Positions 8,421 through 16,285 of a stretch of DNA of 41,186 nucleotides are shown in pieces. Under the pieces are notes generated by a model that saw nothing but the letters and a program-made list of their open reading frames with translations, was not told the DNA's origin and made no database searches. The stretch's first letter is position 1. The number at the start of each line of letters is the position of its first letter. Source of the stretch: Clostridiales bacterium (GTDB lineage Bacteria; Bacillota; Clostridia; Lachnospirales; Lachnospiraceae); the NCBI GenBank assembly GCA_021203005.1, contig JAJQCB010000019.1:1-41186 (forward strand). Reading direction: 5' to 3'. The translations under genes and the position numbers were made by a program.

Positions 8421-9315
8421 GGAGTTTATTGCAGAAGTTGAAAGAGGGATCACTGCCAAGTGCGTGAAAGGAAGCAGGGCATGTATCTACGAGGTGCTGG
8501 CAGATAACGGGATCAGAAAACAAGGTATCTATATTATGCGAGAGGAGACGCAGAGAATAACGCCAGTTGTTTATCTGGATGATTTTTATCCGCTAATGGA
8601 GCATGGAGAGAAAATGGAGGAAATTATGGACAGAATACAGGAGAACTTAAAACAGAGTGAGCAGGCAGCGGAGGAGTGTTTAAAAATGATGCAGAAACTG
8701 GAGACATGGGAGGCAGCAAAAGATCAGATTTATCCATTCCTGCTCCCGGAGGGGAAGAATGAGGAGATGTTTGAGATCTTTGCGGGGAGGAAGATGTTGG
8801 ACCTGGATGTCTTCTATATGTTTCGCAGTGAAATCGAAGGGATGGGATTTCAACGGGTACGATTGAAAAAGGCAATGCTGGAGCAGTGGGGAGTGACAGA
8901 ACCAGAAGTATTTCAGCAGGCTGTAGAAAATTTAAGTAAGGATGGATACAGCGTCCGTAATATGGGGGAAGTGCTGAGAAGCCTGGTGCCCGGATGTGCG
9001 GAGGCAATGGAGGAAGCAGAAGAAGCCGGGGTGGTAGACATGTTCCTCTTTACCAACGATAAAATGAATTATGGTGCTGCGGGTATCCTCCTGGGGAATG
9101 AATACTTTCGCCAGGCGATGGGTGGACGGAACTTTTATGTCCTCCCCTCCAGCCAGCACGAACTGATATTTGTACCAGGCGAATGGTCTGAGGAGGGAGA
9201 ACGTCTCAGCGGGATTGTCAGGGAAGTCAATGAACAGATGTTAGCGGAGGATGAGGTGCTTTCTGACCATGCTTATTACTATGATGTCGAGCAAGGTTTC
9301 ATGCTAGCGGCGTAG
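8410..9315 (+). CDS. DUF5688 family protein
   Basis: A 301-aa soluble protein of a family common on clostridial mobile elements. Features include VVYLDDFYPLMEHGEKMEEI (about 57-76), a coiled-coil-prone segment at about 80-105, LGNEYFRQAMGGRNFYVLPS and LIFVPGEWSEEGERL near the C-terminus. The middle and end resemble the DUF5688 layout, in which the protein predicts or reports cell-state values by an unknown mechanism; no catalytic motif is evident. The ATG at 8410 follows ggggagg at a good distance and overlaps the previous stop. Function unknown; family membership is from recall of the motif pattern. Confidence 0.72.
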   Translation: MDFEEFIAEVERGITAKCVKGSRACIYEVLADNGIRKQGIYIMREETQRITPVVYLDDFYPLMEHGEKMEEIMDRIQENLKQSEQAAEECLKMMQKLETWEAAKDQIYPFLLPEGKNEEMFEIFAGRKMLDLDVFYMFRSEIEGMGFQRVRLKKAMLEQWGVTEPEVFQQAVENLSKDGYSVRNMGEVLRSLVPGCAEAMEEAEEAGVVDMFLFTNDKMNYGAAGILLGNEYFRQAMGGRNFYVLPSSQHELIFVPGEWSEEGERLSGIVREVNEQMLAEDEVLSDHAYYYDVEQGFMLAA

Positions 9316-9335
9316 GAGGGGAGGAACAGGAAGTG

Positions 9336-9416
9336 ATGATATTTAGGATTGTTGTCTGTATAGTGCTTACAAGCCTCATATGGCTTATTGTCAGTGCTGG
9401 GAATGGTAAGGGTTGA
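9336..9416 (+). CDS. 26-aa hydrophobic small ORF
   Basis: MIFRIVVCIVLTSLIWLIVS, then AGNGKG and stop. It is almost entirely one membrane helix. A strong ggaggggagg site lies 9-12 bases upstream, and a GTG one codon earlier is an alternative start. It is the last cistron before the terminator at 9437. It could be a small membrane peptide of the element; no family assigned. Confidence 0.4.
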   Translation: MIFRIVVCIVLTSLIWLIVSAGNGKG

Positions 9417-9436
9417 GGGGAGATTTGTTGAAAACA

Positions 9437-9466
9437 GGAAAGCCGTTGTAAACACAGCGGCTTTCC
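9437..9466 (+). terminator. Stem-loop terminator of the recombination module
   Basis: GGAAAGCCG (9437-9445) pairs perfectly with CGGCTTTCC (9458-9466) over a 12-base loop. The downstream T tract is interrupted (aagatttagtcttgttt). Confidence 0.6.
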
Positions 9467-9477
9467 AAGATTTAGTC

Positions 9478-9506
9478 TTGTTTAAATGATTATTTCCCTT
9501 TATACT
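9478..9506 (+). promoter_or_regulatory. Promoter upstream of the MNT/HEPN pair
   Basis: TTGTTT (9478-9483), a 17-base spacer and TATACT (9501-9506). It follows the terminator at 9437 and precedes the nucleotidyltransferase gene, so the pair has its own transcript. Confidence 0.5.
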
Positions 9507-9638
9507 GAATTATAAATATGAAAAGAGAAGGATTTTTATGCGGCTAATTCCATTTTCCATCGAAAAATGGGTGTTACGAGAATAGAAAACTGTTATAATA
9601 AAAAAGATATAAAAGTAGTCAGAGAGGAAGTGAAAACT

Positions 9639-9971
9639 ATGCCTACACAGGAAATCGAAGAGTTAAAGAATCATTTTGTGGAGCAACTGCTCCCGGTGCA
9701 GATATATTTGTTCGGTTCCTATGCAAATAATACCTATACGGATAACAGTGATTTTGATTTTTATATTGTAGTCAGAGATGGAGTCACGGATATTGCCGCA
9801 GAAACTTCGAAAGCATATAAGGCGGTGCGCAGAGTGAAACAACGTCCGGTGGATATCATTGTTGGGACAAGAAGCAGATTTGACAAAAGGAAAGATTTCC
9901 CATCTATTGAAAATGAGGTATATCGAAAGGGGGTTTTGCTTTATGACGTCAGCAACGAAAGAGTGGTATGA
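9639..9971 (+). CDS. MNT-type nucleotidyltransferase (antitoxin of a HEPN/MNT pair)
   Basis: A 110-aa minimal nucleotidyltransferase. Residues from LFGSYANNTYTDNSDFDFYI match the pol-beta-type GSx...SDxD signature, with the two metal-binding Asp residues present. The position usually held by Gly in GSxxxG is Asn here. In the known HEPN/MNT systems this partner adds AMP units to the HEPN toxin and neutralises it. The ATG at 9639 follows agaggaag. The gene overlaps the HEPN gene by 29 bases. The role as antitoxin comes from the family and the arrangement, not from direct evidence. Confidence 0.82.
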   Translation: MPTQEIEELKNHFVEQLLPVQIYLFGSYANNTYTDNSDFDFYIVVRDGVTDIAAETSKAYKAVRRVKQRPVDIIVGTRSRFDKRKDFPSIENEVYRKGVLLYDVSNERVV

Positions 9972-10350
9972 TCTGGCTGTAACAGACCTCGGTGTTGCCA
10001 AACATTTGAATTCAACTTATTATCCGAAACCTCTTGAGATTATCTGTTATCATTGTCAGCAGGCTGCGGAAAAGAGTATAAAAGCATTGATCATGTATTA
10101 TGGTGCACAGGGCGGTATGCCAAAGCTTCATGACCTATCATTTTTGTTGAATCAAATAAAGAATCAAGTTGAAATCGAGGATAAGTTTTACGAGTATGCG
10201 GATACTTTAACTCCATATGGTGTTTCAATCAGATATCCAAATGAGCTTTTCCTTGAGGAAAGACATGCTGATAAGGCGATACAGTATGCTGATGAGATTG
10301 TGCAATGGGTCTCTGATATTGTTAATACATCAGGTGATGTATCAACTTGA
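9943..10350 (+). CDS. HEPN domain protein (toxin partner)
   Basis: A 135-aa all-helical HEPN protein. Recognisable are EWYDLAVTDLGVAKHL at the N-terminus, CYHCQQAAEKSIKALIMYYG (the central HEPN helix), KLHDLSFLLNQI, and GVSIRYPNE, a usual pattern in the PF05168-type group. I see no clean R-x4-6-H ribonuclease motif, so an RNase activity should not be assumed. The ATG at 9943 has aaaggggg upstream and begins inside the nucleotidyltransferase frame, which implies coupled translation. Together the two make a HEPN/MNT toxin-antitoxin module. Confidence 0.82.
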   Translation: MTSATKEWYDLAVTDLGVAKHLNSTYYPKPLEIICYHCQQAAEKSIKALIMYYGAQGGMPKLHDLSFLLNQIKNQVEIEDKFYEYADTLTPYGVSIRYPNELFLEERHADKAIQYADEIVQWVSDIVNTSGDVST

Positions 10351-10373
10351 ATTGGTGTCATAAACGGGCTTTT

Positions 10374-10416
10374 AAATTGACCTATAAATTGACCTATCCG
10401 TTCAAAATTGACCTAT
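10374..10416. repeat. Three copies of aaattgacctat
   Basis: The 12-mer aaattgacctat occurs at 10374-10385, 10386-10397 and 10405-10416, the first two directly abutting. Such multiple short terminal repeats are characteristic of IS21-family ends. No transposase is nearby, so this may be a leftover IS end at the border between accessory and core DNA, or a set of protein-binding sites. The rest of 10417-10540 shows nothing else I can support. Confidence 0.5.
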
Positions 10417-10544
10417 TTTTCCCGTAAAAATCCGAAAAATGTTCCCGTGGCGGATTGATCAGAGAATGAGAAAATAATTCATTCAGATTTTGCCGTGGGA
10501 CCCTCAAATCCGCTTATTTCCTCACTTTTTCAGACAAATAAGAA

Positions 10545-10570
10545 CCCTCCACAGATTACTCTGTCGAGGG
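10545..10570. terminator. Terminator of the tRNA transcript, bidirectional
   Basis: CCCTCCACAGA pairs with TCTGTCGAGGG (one mismatch) over a short loop. It is flanked by ttttt on the plus side and ttctta on the minus side. It lies just beyond the 3' end of the minus-strand tRNA-Gln. Confidence 0.65.
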
Positions 10571-10579
10571 TTTTTCTAG

Positions 10580-10651
10580 CAGGGCTACCAGGATTCGAAC
10601 CTGGAAATGACGGAGTCAGAGTCCGTTGCCTTACCGTTTGGCGATAGCCCT
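10580..10651 (-). tRNA. tRNA-Gln (CTG anticodon)
   Basis: On the minus strand the sequence opens AGGGCTA and closes TAGCCCT plus discriminator G. It has a D arm GCC...GGC, the anticodon arm ACGGA-CTCTGAC-TCCGT giving anticodon CTG (reads CAG), and the T loop GGTTCGAATCC. CCA is not encoded. It is 72 bases long, in one transcript with tRNA-Pro from the promoter at 10774-10802. Confidence 0.9.
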
Positions 10652-10656
10652 ATAAA

Positions 10657-10731
10657 TCGGAGTGACAGGATTTGAACCTGCGACCTCCTGGTCCCTAACC
10701 AGACGCTCTAGCCAAACTGAGCCACACCCCG
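10657..10731 (-). tRNA. tRNA-Pro (AGG anticodon)
   Basis: Acceptor CGGGGTG pairs with CACTCCG (one G-U) plus discriminator A. The D arm is GCTC...GAGC. The anticodon arm TCTGG-TTAGGGA-CCAGG gives anticodon AGG (reads CCU, and more codons if A34 is deaminated to inosine), and the T arm carries GGTTCAAATCC. CCA is not encoded. It is the first gene of the two-tRNA minus-strand transcript. An A at position 34 is less common in bacterial proline tRNAs than G or U. Confidence 0.88.
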
Positions 10732-10773
10732 TTCACGTCCTTGTCACGCGCACTTTCTTGCGAAAGCTTTATT

Positions 10774-10802
10774 ATATTATCATCATCAGTTTAAATAGTC
10801 AA
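10774..10802 (-). promoter_or_regulatory. Promoter of the tRNA-Pro/tRNA-Gln transcript
   Basis: On the minus strand: TTGACT (10797-10802), a 17-base spacer and TATAAT-like TAATAT (10774-10779). It lies about 43 bases upstream of tRNA-Pro. Confidence 0.75.
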
Positions 10803-10911
10803 GCACTTTTTTTATTTTTCTTTCGAGAAAATTTAACTTTACGGTAACTGTTCCGGATCAGTCTCGAAACTAGCGTTTCCTTTCAGTACGGAAAAGTTTC
10901 CGATTTTCCGG

Positions 10912-10940
10912 TTGCTTTCGGGGTGCTGTTCCGATATACT
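10912..10940 (+). promoter_or_regulatory. Promoter upstream of priA
   Basis: TTGCTT (10912-10917), a 17-base spacer and TATACT (10935-10940), about 98 bases upstream of the priA ATG. Confidence 0.5.
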
Positions 10941-11037
10941 TTGAAGCAGGCGGGTGTGACTTGAAGAGGACGCCCCGACCGGATTGAGAGATATGTGAGA
11001 GGTTTTGCGGAGGAATCCAATCGGATTGGAGACTGAG

Positions 11038-13293
11038 ATGAAAAAATATGCCAATGTCATCGTAGACATTTCTCTGGAAAAACTGGATAAGACGTTTCAG
11101 TACCGGATACCGGTGCGCCTGGCGGATGAAATAACCCCGGGCGTTCTGGTGGAGGTCCCCTTTGGCAATGGCAATCGCCTGATGCGTGCCTATGTGGTGG
11201 AGGTGACCGATACAGCGGAGTTTGATGTGGAGCGGATGAAGGAGATTGCGTCTGTTGTCACAGAAGGAATTCCTGTCGAAGCGCAGCTCATCGCCCTGGC
11301 CGCATGGATAAGGGCTTATTTCGGCGGCACCATGAACCAGGCGCTGAAAACGGTTTTACCCGTCAAGAGGAAGACTGCGAAAAAGGAGCAGCGCCTCGTG
11401 TACCTGTGCCCGGATGAGGCTGCGGCGCGGGAATGTCTGGCGGAGTGTGAGCGCAGGCATTACATGGCCAGGGCGCGTCTTCTGGAGGCGCTTCTCGCAC
11501 AGTCGCCGCTGCCCTATGAGACGGTGACGGCAAAGCTGAATGTGACGGCGTCCGTGATCCGTGCCATGGAGAAAAAGGGGCTGGTCCGCGTGGAACATAT
11601 CCGCGCTTACCGCAACCCTCTGGACCGGATGAAAAAGCAGGAAAAACAGGTGCAGTTAAATCCGGTGCAGCAGCGGATCGCGGATGACATTCTGGCACGC
11701 CATGCGGCGGGAGACCGCAGGCCCAGCCTGATTCACGGTGTGACCGGAAGCGGAAAGACGGAGGTCTATATCGAGTTGATCGAGGCCGCGGTGCGGGAGG
11801 GTGGACAGGCGATTGTCCTGATTCCGGAGATTGCTCTGACTTTTCAGACGGTTTTGCGGTTTTATAATCATTTCGGAGACCGGGTATCTATTTTGAATTC
11901 CAGAATGTCCGCGGGAGAGCGGTTTGATCAGTATGAACGGGCGAAAAACGGGGAACTGGATGTGATGATCGGTCCCCGGTCTGCGCTGTTTACCCCGTTT
12001 TTGAATCTGAGATTTATTATTATCGATGAGGAGCACGAGGCTTCTTATAAGAGTGAGACTGTGCCCTGTTATCATGCCAGGGAGACCGCCATCGCCAGGG
12101 CAGATCTCTGCGGGGCGGCGGTGGTGCTTGGGTCTGCGACGCCCTCGGTGGAGAGTTATTACCGGGCAAAAAGCGGAGAGTACCGTCTCTATGAGATGAC
12201 GGAACGGGTGGCCGACAGCCGGCTTCCGTCGGTGTATATCGCAGATATGCGAAAAGAGTTAAAAGAGGGAAACCGTTCGATTTTAAGCAGAAAGCTCCGC
12301 GGGATGATAGAGGAGCGCCTGGAGAAAAAAGAGCAGATTATGTTGTTTATCAATCGAAGGGGAATGGCGGGATTTGTCTCCTGCCGGAGCTGCGGCCATG
12401 TGATCAAATGCCCGCACTGCGATGTATCCCTCAATCTGCATAACAACGGGCGCTTCATCTGCCATTATTGCGGCTATACACAGCCGATGGTAAAGCAGTG
12501 TCCGGAGTGCGGTTCTCCTTATATCGGTGCGTTCCGCGCGGGGACGCAGAAGATCGAACGTTATATTCGGGAACAGTTTCCCTCGGCGCGGGTGCTGCGG
12601 ATGGATCTGGATACGACGAGACAGAAGGATGCCTATGAAAAAGTTTTATCTTCCTTTGCCAATCGGGAGGCGGATATTCTGATCGGCACACAGATGATCG
12701 TCAAGGGTCATGATTTTCCGAATGTTACGCTGGTGGGCGCGCTTGCGGCGGATCTCTCCCTGTACATCAGTGATTACCGGGCGGCGGAGCGTACGTTTCA
12801 GCTTTTGACCCAGGCAGCCGGACGTGCAGGCCGGGGACAGCAGCCTGGGGAGGTGGTTATCCAGACGTATCAGCCGGATCATTTTGCGGTGACTGCAGCG
12901 GCGGCGCAGGATTACCATCGGTTTTATGAGCAGGAAATCAGGTTCCGCAGACTGATGCGTTATCCGCCGGTCTGGCATATGCTGGTGGTACATATTGACT
13001 CCGCACAGGAAACTCTGGTCAAAGAGGCTGCTGATGTGTTACAATACAAGATAAGCGCAAAAATCAGGAACATGCAGACGGCGGTGCCGGAGCGTGAACC
13101 GACACAGATCATCGGACCCGCGGATGCGGCGGTGGCGAAGGTCAATGACATTTACCGGAAGCTGATTTATGTAAAATCCGCAGATTATGAGCGGTTGGTT
13201 TCCGTGAAAGATGACGTTGACCTCTTTGTGAGGGAAAATCCTTCGTGGAAAAATGTATCCGTCCGGTTTGATTTTGACCCGATGAATATGTGA
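11038..13293 (+). CDS. priA: Primosomal protein N' (replication restart helicase PriA)
   Basis: A 751-aa 3'-to-5' superfamily 2 helicase that recognises stalled replication forks and loads the replicative helicase. The N-terminal fork-binding domain (VIVDISLEKLDKTFQYRIP) is followed by Walker A HGVTGSGKTEVY and by the DEEH box in IIIDEEHEASYKSE. A zinc-binding insert follows with four CxxC pairs (CRSCGHVIKCPHC, CHYCG and CPECG), then helicase motifs V and VI (ILIGTQMIVKGHDFPN and QAAGRAGRG). The length is normal. The ATG at 11038 is preferred over an in-frame TTG at 11005, because GGAG lies seven bases upstream and the family starts with this segment. It heads the core gene run; a hairpin with a T tract follows it. 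Confidence 0.97.
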   Translation: MKKYANVIVDISLEKLDKTFQYRIPVRLADEITPGVLVEVPFGNGNRLMRAYVVEVTDTAEFDVERMKEIASVVTEGIPVEAQLIALAAWIRAYFGGTMNQALKTVLPVKRKTAKKEQRLVYLCPDEAAARECLAECERRHYMARARLLEALLAQSPLPYETVTAKLNVTASVIRAMEKKGLVRVEHIRAYRNPLDRMKKQEKQVQLNPVQQRIADDILARHAAGDRRPSLIHGVTGSGKTEVYIELIEAAVREGGQAIVLIPEIALTFQTVLRFYNHFGDRVSILNSRMSAGERFDQYERAKNGELDVMIGPRSALFTPFLNLRFIIIDEEHEASYKSETVPCYHARETAIARADLCGAAVVLGSATPSVESYYRAKSGEYRLYEMTERVADSRLPSVYIADMRKELKEGNRSILSRKLRGMIEERLEKKEQIMLFINRRGMAGFVSCRSCGHVIKCPHCDVSLNLHNNGRFICHYCGYTQPMVKQCPECGSPYIGAFRAGTQKIERYIREQFPSARVLRMDLDTTRQKDAYEKVLSSFANREADILIGTQMIVKGHDFPNVTLVGALAADLSLYISDYRAAERTFQLLTQAAGRAGRGQQPGEVVIQTYQPDHFAVTAAAAQDYHRFYEQEIRFRRLMRYPPVWHMLVVHIDSAQETLVKEAADVLQYKISAKIRNMQTAVPEREPTQIIGPADAAVAKVNDIYRKLIYVKSADYERLVSVKDDVDLFVRENPSWKNVSVRFDFDPMNM

Positions 13294-13294
13294 T

Positions 13295-13428
13295 TATTCA
13301 GAACCAGGCAAATTTGTAGAAAAACAGTGTCGGATGCTTGCATTCGTAAACTGTTTTTTGTGCAAATTTATCTGGCGAGAACGCGACAGCGAGGAAATGC
13401 ATAGCATTTTCGAGCCTGGTTCTGAATA
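13295..13428. repeat. Long imperfect palindrome between priA and def, with an internal terminator
   Basis: TATTCAGAACCAGGC (13295-13309) is the exact inverse of GCCTGGTTCTGAATA (13414-13428). Inside, AAATTTG (13310-13316) pairs with CAAATTT (13363-13369), and AAAACAGT (13321-13328) pairs with ACTGTTTT (13350-13357). The last hairpin ends in a T6 run, so it can act as the priA terminator. A small AAATGC/GCATTT hairpin lies at 13395-13409. The outer arms make the whole 134 bp a single palindromic unit, as in miniature interspersed elements. Confidence 0.65.
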
Positions 13429-13470
13429 GTTACAATGAATTTTGATAAAAGTAAAGAAGGAGAGAGAACC

Positions 13471-14010
13471 ATGGCATTAAGGACAATTCGTATGCTGGGA
13501 GATGAAATCCTGACGAAAAAGTGCAGAGAGGTAAAGGATATGACACCGCGTATGCGGCAGCTGATAGATGATATGCTGGAGACGATGTATGAGGCCAACG
13601 GCGTCGGACTGGCAGCGCCTCAGGTAGGCGTACTTCGGAGAATTGTTGTGATAGACATCGGGGAGGGACCGCTGATCATGGTCAATCCGGTGATCCTGGA
13701 GACAGACGGGGAGCAGACAGGCGACGAGGGATGCTTAAGCCTCCCGGGAAAAGCCGGGCAGGTAACCCGCCCAAATTATGTCAAAGCGCGCTTTTTCGAT
13801 GAGGAGATGGAAGAGTACGAGATCGAGGCGGAAGAACTTCTGGCTCGGGCAATCTGCCATGAACTGGACCACCTGGACGGACACATGTATGTTGAAAAAG
13901 TCGAGGGAGAAATCCATGACGTCGTCTATGAGGAAGCGGAAGAAGACGAGGAATCAGACGGCGTAGAAGATGATGTGGCAGCTGAAAGTAAGAATGACGT
14001 GGAAGAATAA
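13471..14010 (+). CDS. def: Peptide deformylase
   Basis: A 179-aa metalloenzyme that removes the N-terminal formyl group from nascent proteins. All three family motifs are present: GVGLAAPQVG (motif I), EGCLSLPG with the metal-binding Cys (motif II) and CHELDHLDG with the HExxH pair (motif III). The C-terminal 20-25 residues are an acidic Glu/Asp tail beyond the catalytic core. The start at 13471 follows aaggagagagaacc; an upstream in-frame start would run into the palindrome. Next gene fmt makes the substrate of this pathway, the usual pairing. The two genes are separated here by a 190-bp palindrome. Confidence 0.97.
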   Translation: MALRTIRMLGDEILTKKCREVKDMTPRMRQLIDDMLETMYEANGVGLAAPQVGVLRRIVVIDIGEGPLIMVNPVILETDGEQTGDEGCLSLPGKAGQVTRPNYVKARFFDEEMEEYEIEAEELLARAICHELDHLDGHMYVEKVEGEIHDVVYEEAEEDEESDGVEDDVAAESKNDVEE

Positions 14011-14054
14011 TTATTACATTACTGTAGTATAGGCAATCTGAAACTTTCGTTCAG

Positions 14055-14248
14055 CGTTGGGTGAAGTCAGATAAGATTTAGCGCGGGCGGTAGGAAGATA
14101 TGCGAAATTTTTCGAGTATAGTTGCAGTCTTCGAAGCATGTTTGAGCCTGGTTTTTGGCGAGTTTGCGGAGAAGACTGATAATCGACGACGAAGAAAAAT
14201 GAGCATATCAACGTGCCCGGGATAAATCTTATCTGGCTTCACCCGACG
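14055..14248. repeat. Long imperfect hairpin between def and fmt
   Basis: A 26-base arm (14055-14080, containing gggtgaagtcagataag) is the inverse of 14223-14248 with only two T/C differences, both of which still pair as G-U in RNA. Pairing continues inward in patches: cgggc with gcccg, gatatgc with gcatatc, and cagtcttc with gaagactg. The whole 194 bp can therefore fold as one long stem. It shares a gagcctggtt core with the palindrome at 13295-13428. No ORF is inside. Confidence 0.65.
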
Positions 14249-14280
14249 CGTCTGACAATGACAATACGGAGGAACTCAAC

Positions 14281-15210
14281 ATGAAAATAATTTTTATGGG
14301 AACCCCTGATTTTTCCGTGGGAACCCTGGAAGCTCTGCTCGCGGCCGGCCACGATGTGGTCCTCGCGGTCACTCAGCCCGACAAGCCCAAAGGAAGAGGA
14401 AAATCCGTACAGTTTCCCCCGGTAAAGGAGGCAGCGCTGGCGCACGGCATAGAGGTATACCAGCCCCGCCGCGTCCGGGAGCCGGAGTGCATAGAATATC
14501 TGAAGACATTCCGGGCAGATATCATCGTGGTGGTAGCATTTGGACAGATATTGCCGCGAGAAATACTTGAGATGCCGCCCTGCGGCTGTGTCAATGTTCA
14601 TGCATCCCTTCTTCCGAAATACAGGGGAGCAGCGCCGATTCAGTGGGCGGTGATCAACGGGGAAAAAATTTCCGGAGTCACTACCATGCGGATGGATGAG
14701 GGACTGGATACCGGCGATATTATTTTACAGGAAGAGGTTGCGCTGGAGGAAAAAGAGACCGGCGGCAGCTTGTTTGACAAACTGAGCGGGACGGGAGCCC
14801 GCCTTTGCGTGAAAACCCTGGAGGCCATAGAGGACGGCACCGCTGTCTATACGCCGCAGGATCACGCGCAGGCGACGAAAACAGGTCTGATCAGCAAAAA
14901 GTTTGGGTTGATTGACTGGAATCGTCCGGCAGCGCAGATCGAATGTCTGGTCCGCGGACTGAATCCCTGGCCCAGCGCCTATACAAAGCTGAATGGAAAG
15001 ACCTTTAAAATCTGGGCGGCCGATGTGGTCAGTGAGGACACGGGAAAAACGCCGGGCAGCATCGCAAAGGTGGCAAAAGATGCGATATATGTGCAGACCG
15101 GCGACGGGATACTGGTTCTCGGCGAAGTGCAGCTGGAGGGGAAAAAGAGGATGCGCTGCGGCGATTTCCTTCGCGGTTATGCGGTGGATGAGAGCATACG
15201 TTTCCTTTAA
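14281..15210 (+). CDS. fmt: Methionyl-tRNA formyltransferase
   Basis: A 309-aa enzyme that transfers a formyl group from 10-formyl-tetrahydrofolate to initiator Met-tRNA. The N-terminal Rossmann domain starts MKIIFMGTPDFSVGTLEALL. The catalytic signature is NVHASLLPKYRGAAPIQWAV, with Asn, His and a later Asp in GLDTGDII. The C-terminal OB-like domain (about 205-309) binds the tRNA (FLRGYAVDES near the end). The length is normal. The ATG at 14281 follows cggaggaactcaac. It works with def upstream. Confidence 0.97.
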   Translation: MKIIFMGTPDFSVGTLEALLAAGHDVVLAVTQPDKPKGRGKSVQFPPVKEAALAHGIEVYQPRRVREPECIEYLKTFRADIIVVVAFGQILPREILEMPPCGCVNVHASLLPKYRGAAPIQWAVINGEKISGVTTMRMDEGLDTGDIILQEEVALEEKETGGSLFDKLSGTGARLCVKTLEAIEDGTAVYTPQDHAQATKTGLISKKFGLIDWNRPAAQIECLVRGLNPWPSAYTKLNGKTFKIWAADVVSEDTGKTPGSIAKVAKDAIYVQTGDGILVLGEVQLEGKKRMRCGDFLRGYAVDESIRFL

Positions 15211-15404
15211 ACATGCCATAGATATCATTATCTGTGAAGGTTTTGGCGAATATTTGCCTAACTGCTGACAAGGTATTTGCCGGGTTTCGTCTTCTGTGAG
15301 GGTTTTGACTCCAACATCATAGAAAGGATGCGGAGATGCTGCCACAGTTATAGAAATGCTGAGCAGATAAAACGCAGGCTCCACATTGGAAAGGAAAGCA
15401 GAAT

Positions 15405-16115
15405 ATGTATGGATATTATGGTTACAGCTATTACGGAACGTACTGGCTGATTTTGATCGGGGCAATCATCTGCCTGGCAGCATCGGCGCGGATGAACAGC
15501 ACGTTCCGCCGTTATTCGCGGGTGCGCAGCATGTCGGGTATGACCGGCGCTGAAGCTGCGGCGCAGATCTTGCGCAATGCAGGCATTTATGATGTGAGAG
15601 TGACACATATCCGTGGGAATCTGACGGATCATTATAATCCGAAAGACCGGACGCTGGCTCTCTCAGACAGCGTATACAGCCAGACATCTGTGGCTGCCAT
15701 CGGGGTGGCTGCCCATGAGTGCGGGCACACAATCCAGCATCAGCAGGGCTATGTACCGCTTCGTATCCGCGGAGCACTGGTGCCGGTGGCCAACCTGGGA
15801 TCCGGACTGGCGTGGCCGGTTCTGATCGTTGGCCTGATTTTCGGCGGTGCGGGCAGTGTGCTTTGCCAGGTTGGAATCTGGCTGTTTTCTCTGGCAGTAT
15901 TGTTTCAGCTGGTGACGCTTCCGGTGGAGTTTAACGCTTCCAGACGTGCGCTGCATGAATTGGAGCGGACAGGGATCCTCGGCGGCGGAGAGATACGAGA
16001 CACGGGTCGGGTGCTCCGTGCTGCTGCGATGACCTATGTGGCGAGCGTGGCGTCTACTCTTTTACAGCTGCTCCGCCTGGTTCTTATTTTCGGCGGAGGA
16101 GGCAGGAGACGGTAG
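15405..16115 (+). CDS. Neutral zinc metallopeptidase, YugP type
   Basis: A 236-aa membrane zinc peptidase of the YugP (PF04298) family. A membrane helix lies at about 12-27 (YWLILIGAIICLAASA), then RVRSMSGMTGAEAAAQIL, and the zinc site AAHECGHTIQHQQGYVPL with HExxH. Hydrophobic segments follow at about 129-148 and 155-178. The C-terminus carries ALHELERTG and another helix. The substrate is not known. It sits between fmt and rsmB, a common order in Clostridia. The ATG follows ggaaaggaaagcagaat. The 194 bases upstream hold nothing else that I recognise. Confidence 0.88.
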   Translation: MYGYYGYSYYGTYWLILIGAIICLAASARMNSTFRRYSRVRSMSGMTGAEAAAQILRNAGIYDVRVTHIRGNLTDHYNPKDRTLALSDSVYSQTSVAAIGVAAHECGHTIQHQQGYVPLRIRGALVPVANLGSGLAWPVLIVGLIFGGAGSVLCQVGIWLFSLAVLFQLVTLPVEFNASRRALHELERTGILGGGEIRDTGRVLRAAAMTYVASVASTLLQLLRLVLIFGGGGRRR

Positions 16116-16285
16116 TATAACGTTTTGTAAATAACCGGATCGGCAGAACAGACGAGTTATTTCAAATATGCCGTACAGGTATATTGTATGCAGGATTCCT
16201 GTGCGAATGTTCCGGACGATTGCTGAATGTTTTTCGGCACGGTGTATCAGAACGTCTATAGATCGATGACAGAGGAGAGAGTTTC

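Larger units (their letters stand above)
3995..9416 (+). mobile_element. ICE/plasmid-type recombination and accessory module
   Basis: Ten tightly spaced plus-strand ORFs carry DUF932, YqaJ exonuclease, SSB, Rad52-like and DUF5688 proteins with small hypotheticals between them. This combination is typical of integrative conjugative elements and large plasmids of gut Clostridia. No integrase, relaxase or conjugation gene is inside the window, so this is one module of an element that extends to the left or has decayed. The boundaries given are those of the gene run, not of a defined element. Confidence 0.5.

Noticed and set aside
10662-10847. 61-aa plus-strand frame starting MTGFEPATSWSLTRRS
   Set aside because: It is the reverse complement of tRNA-Pro read as protein, a well-known false ORF.
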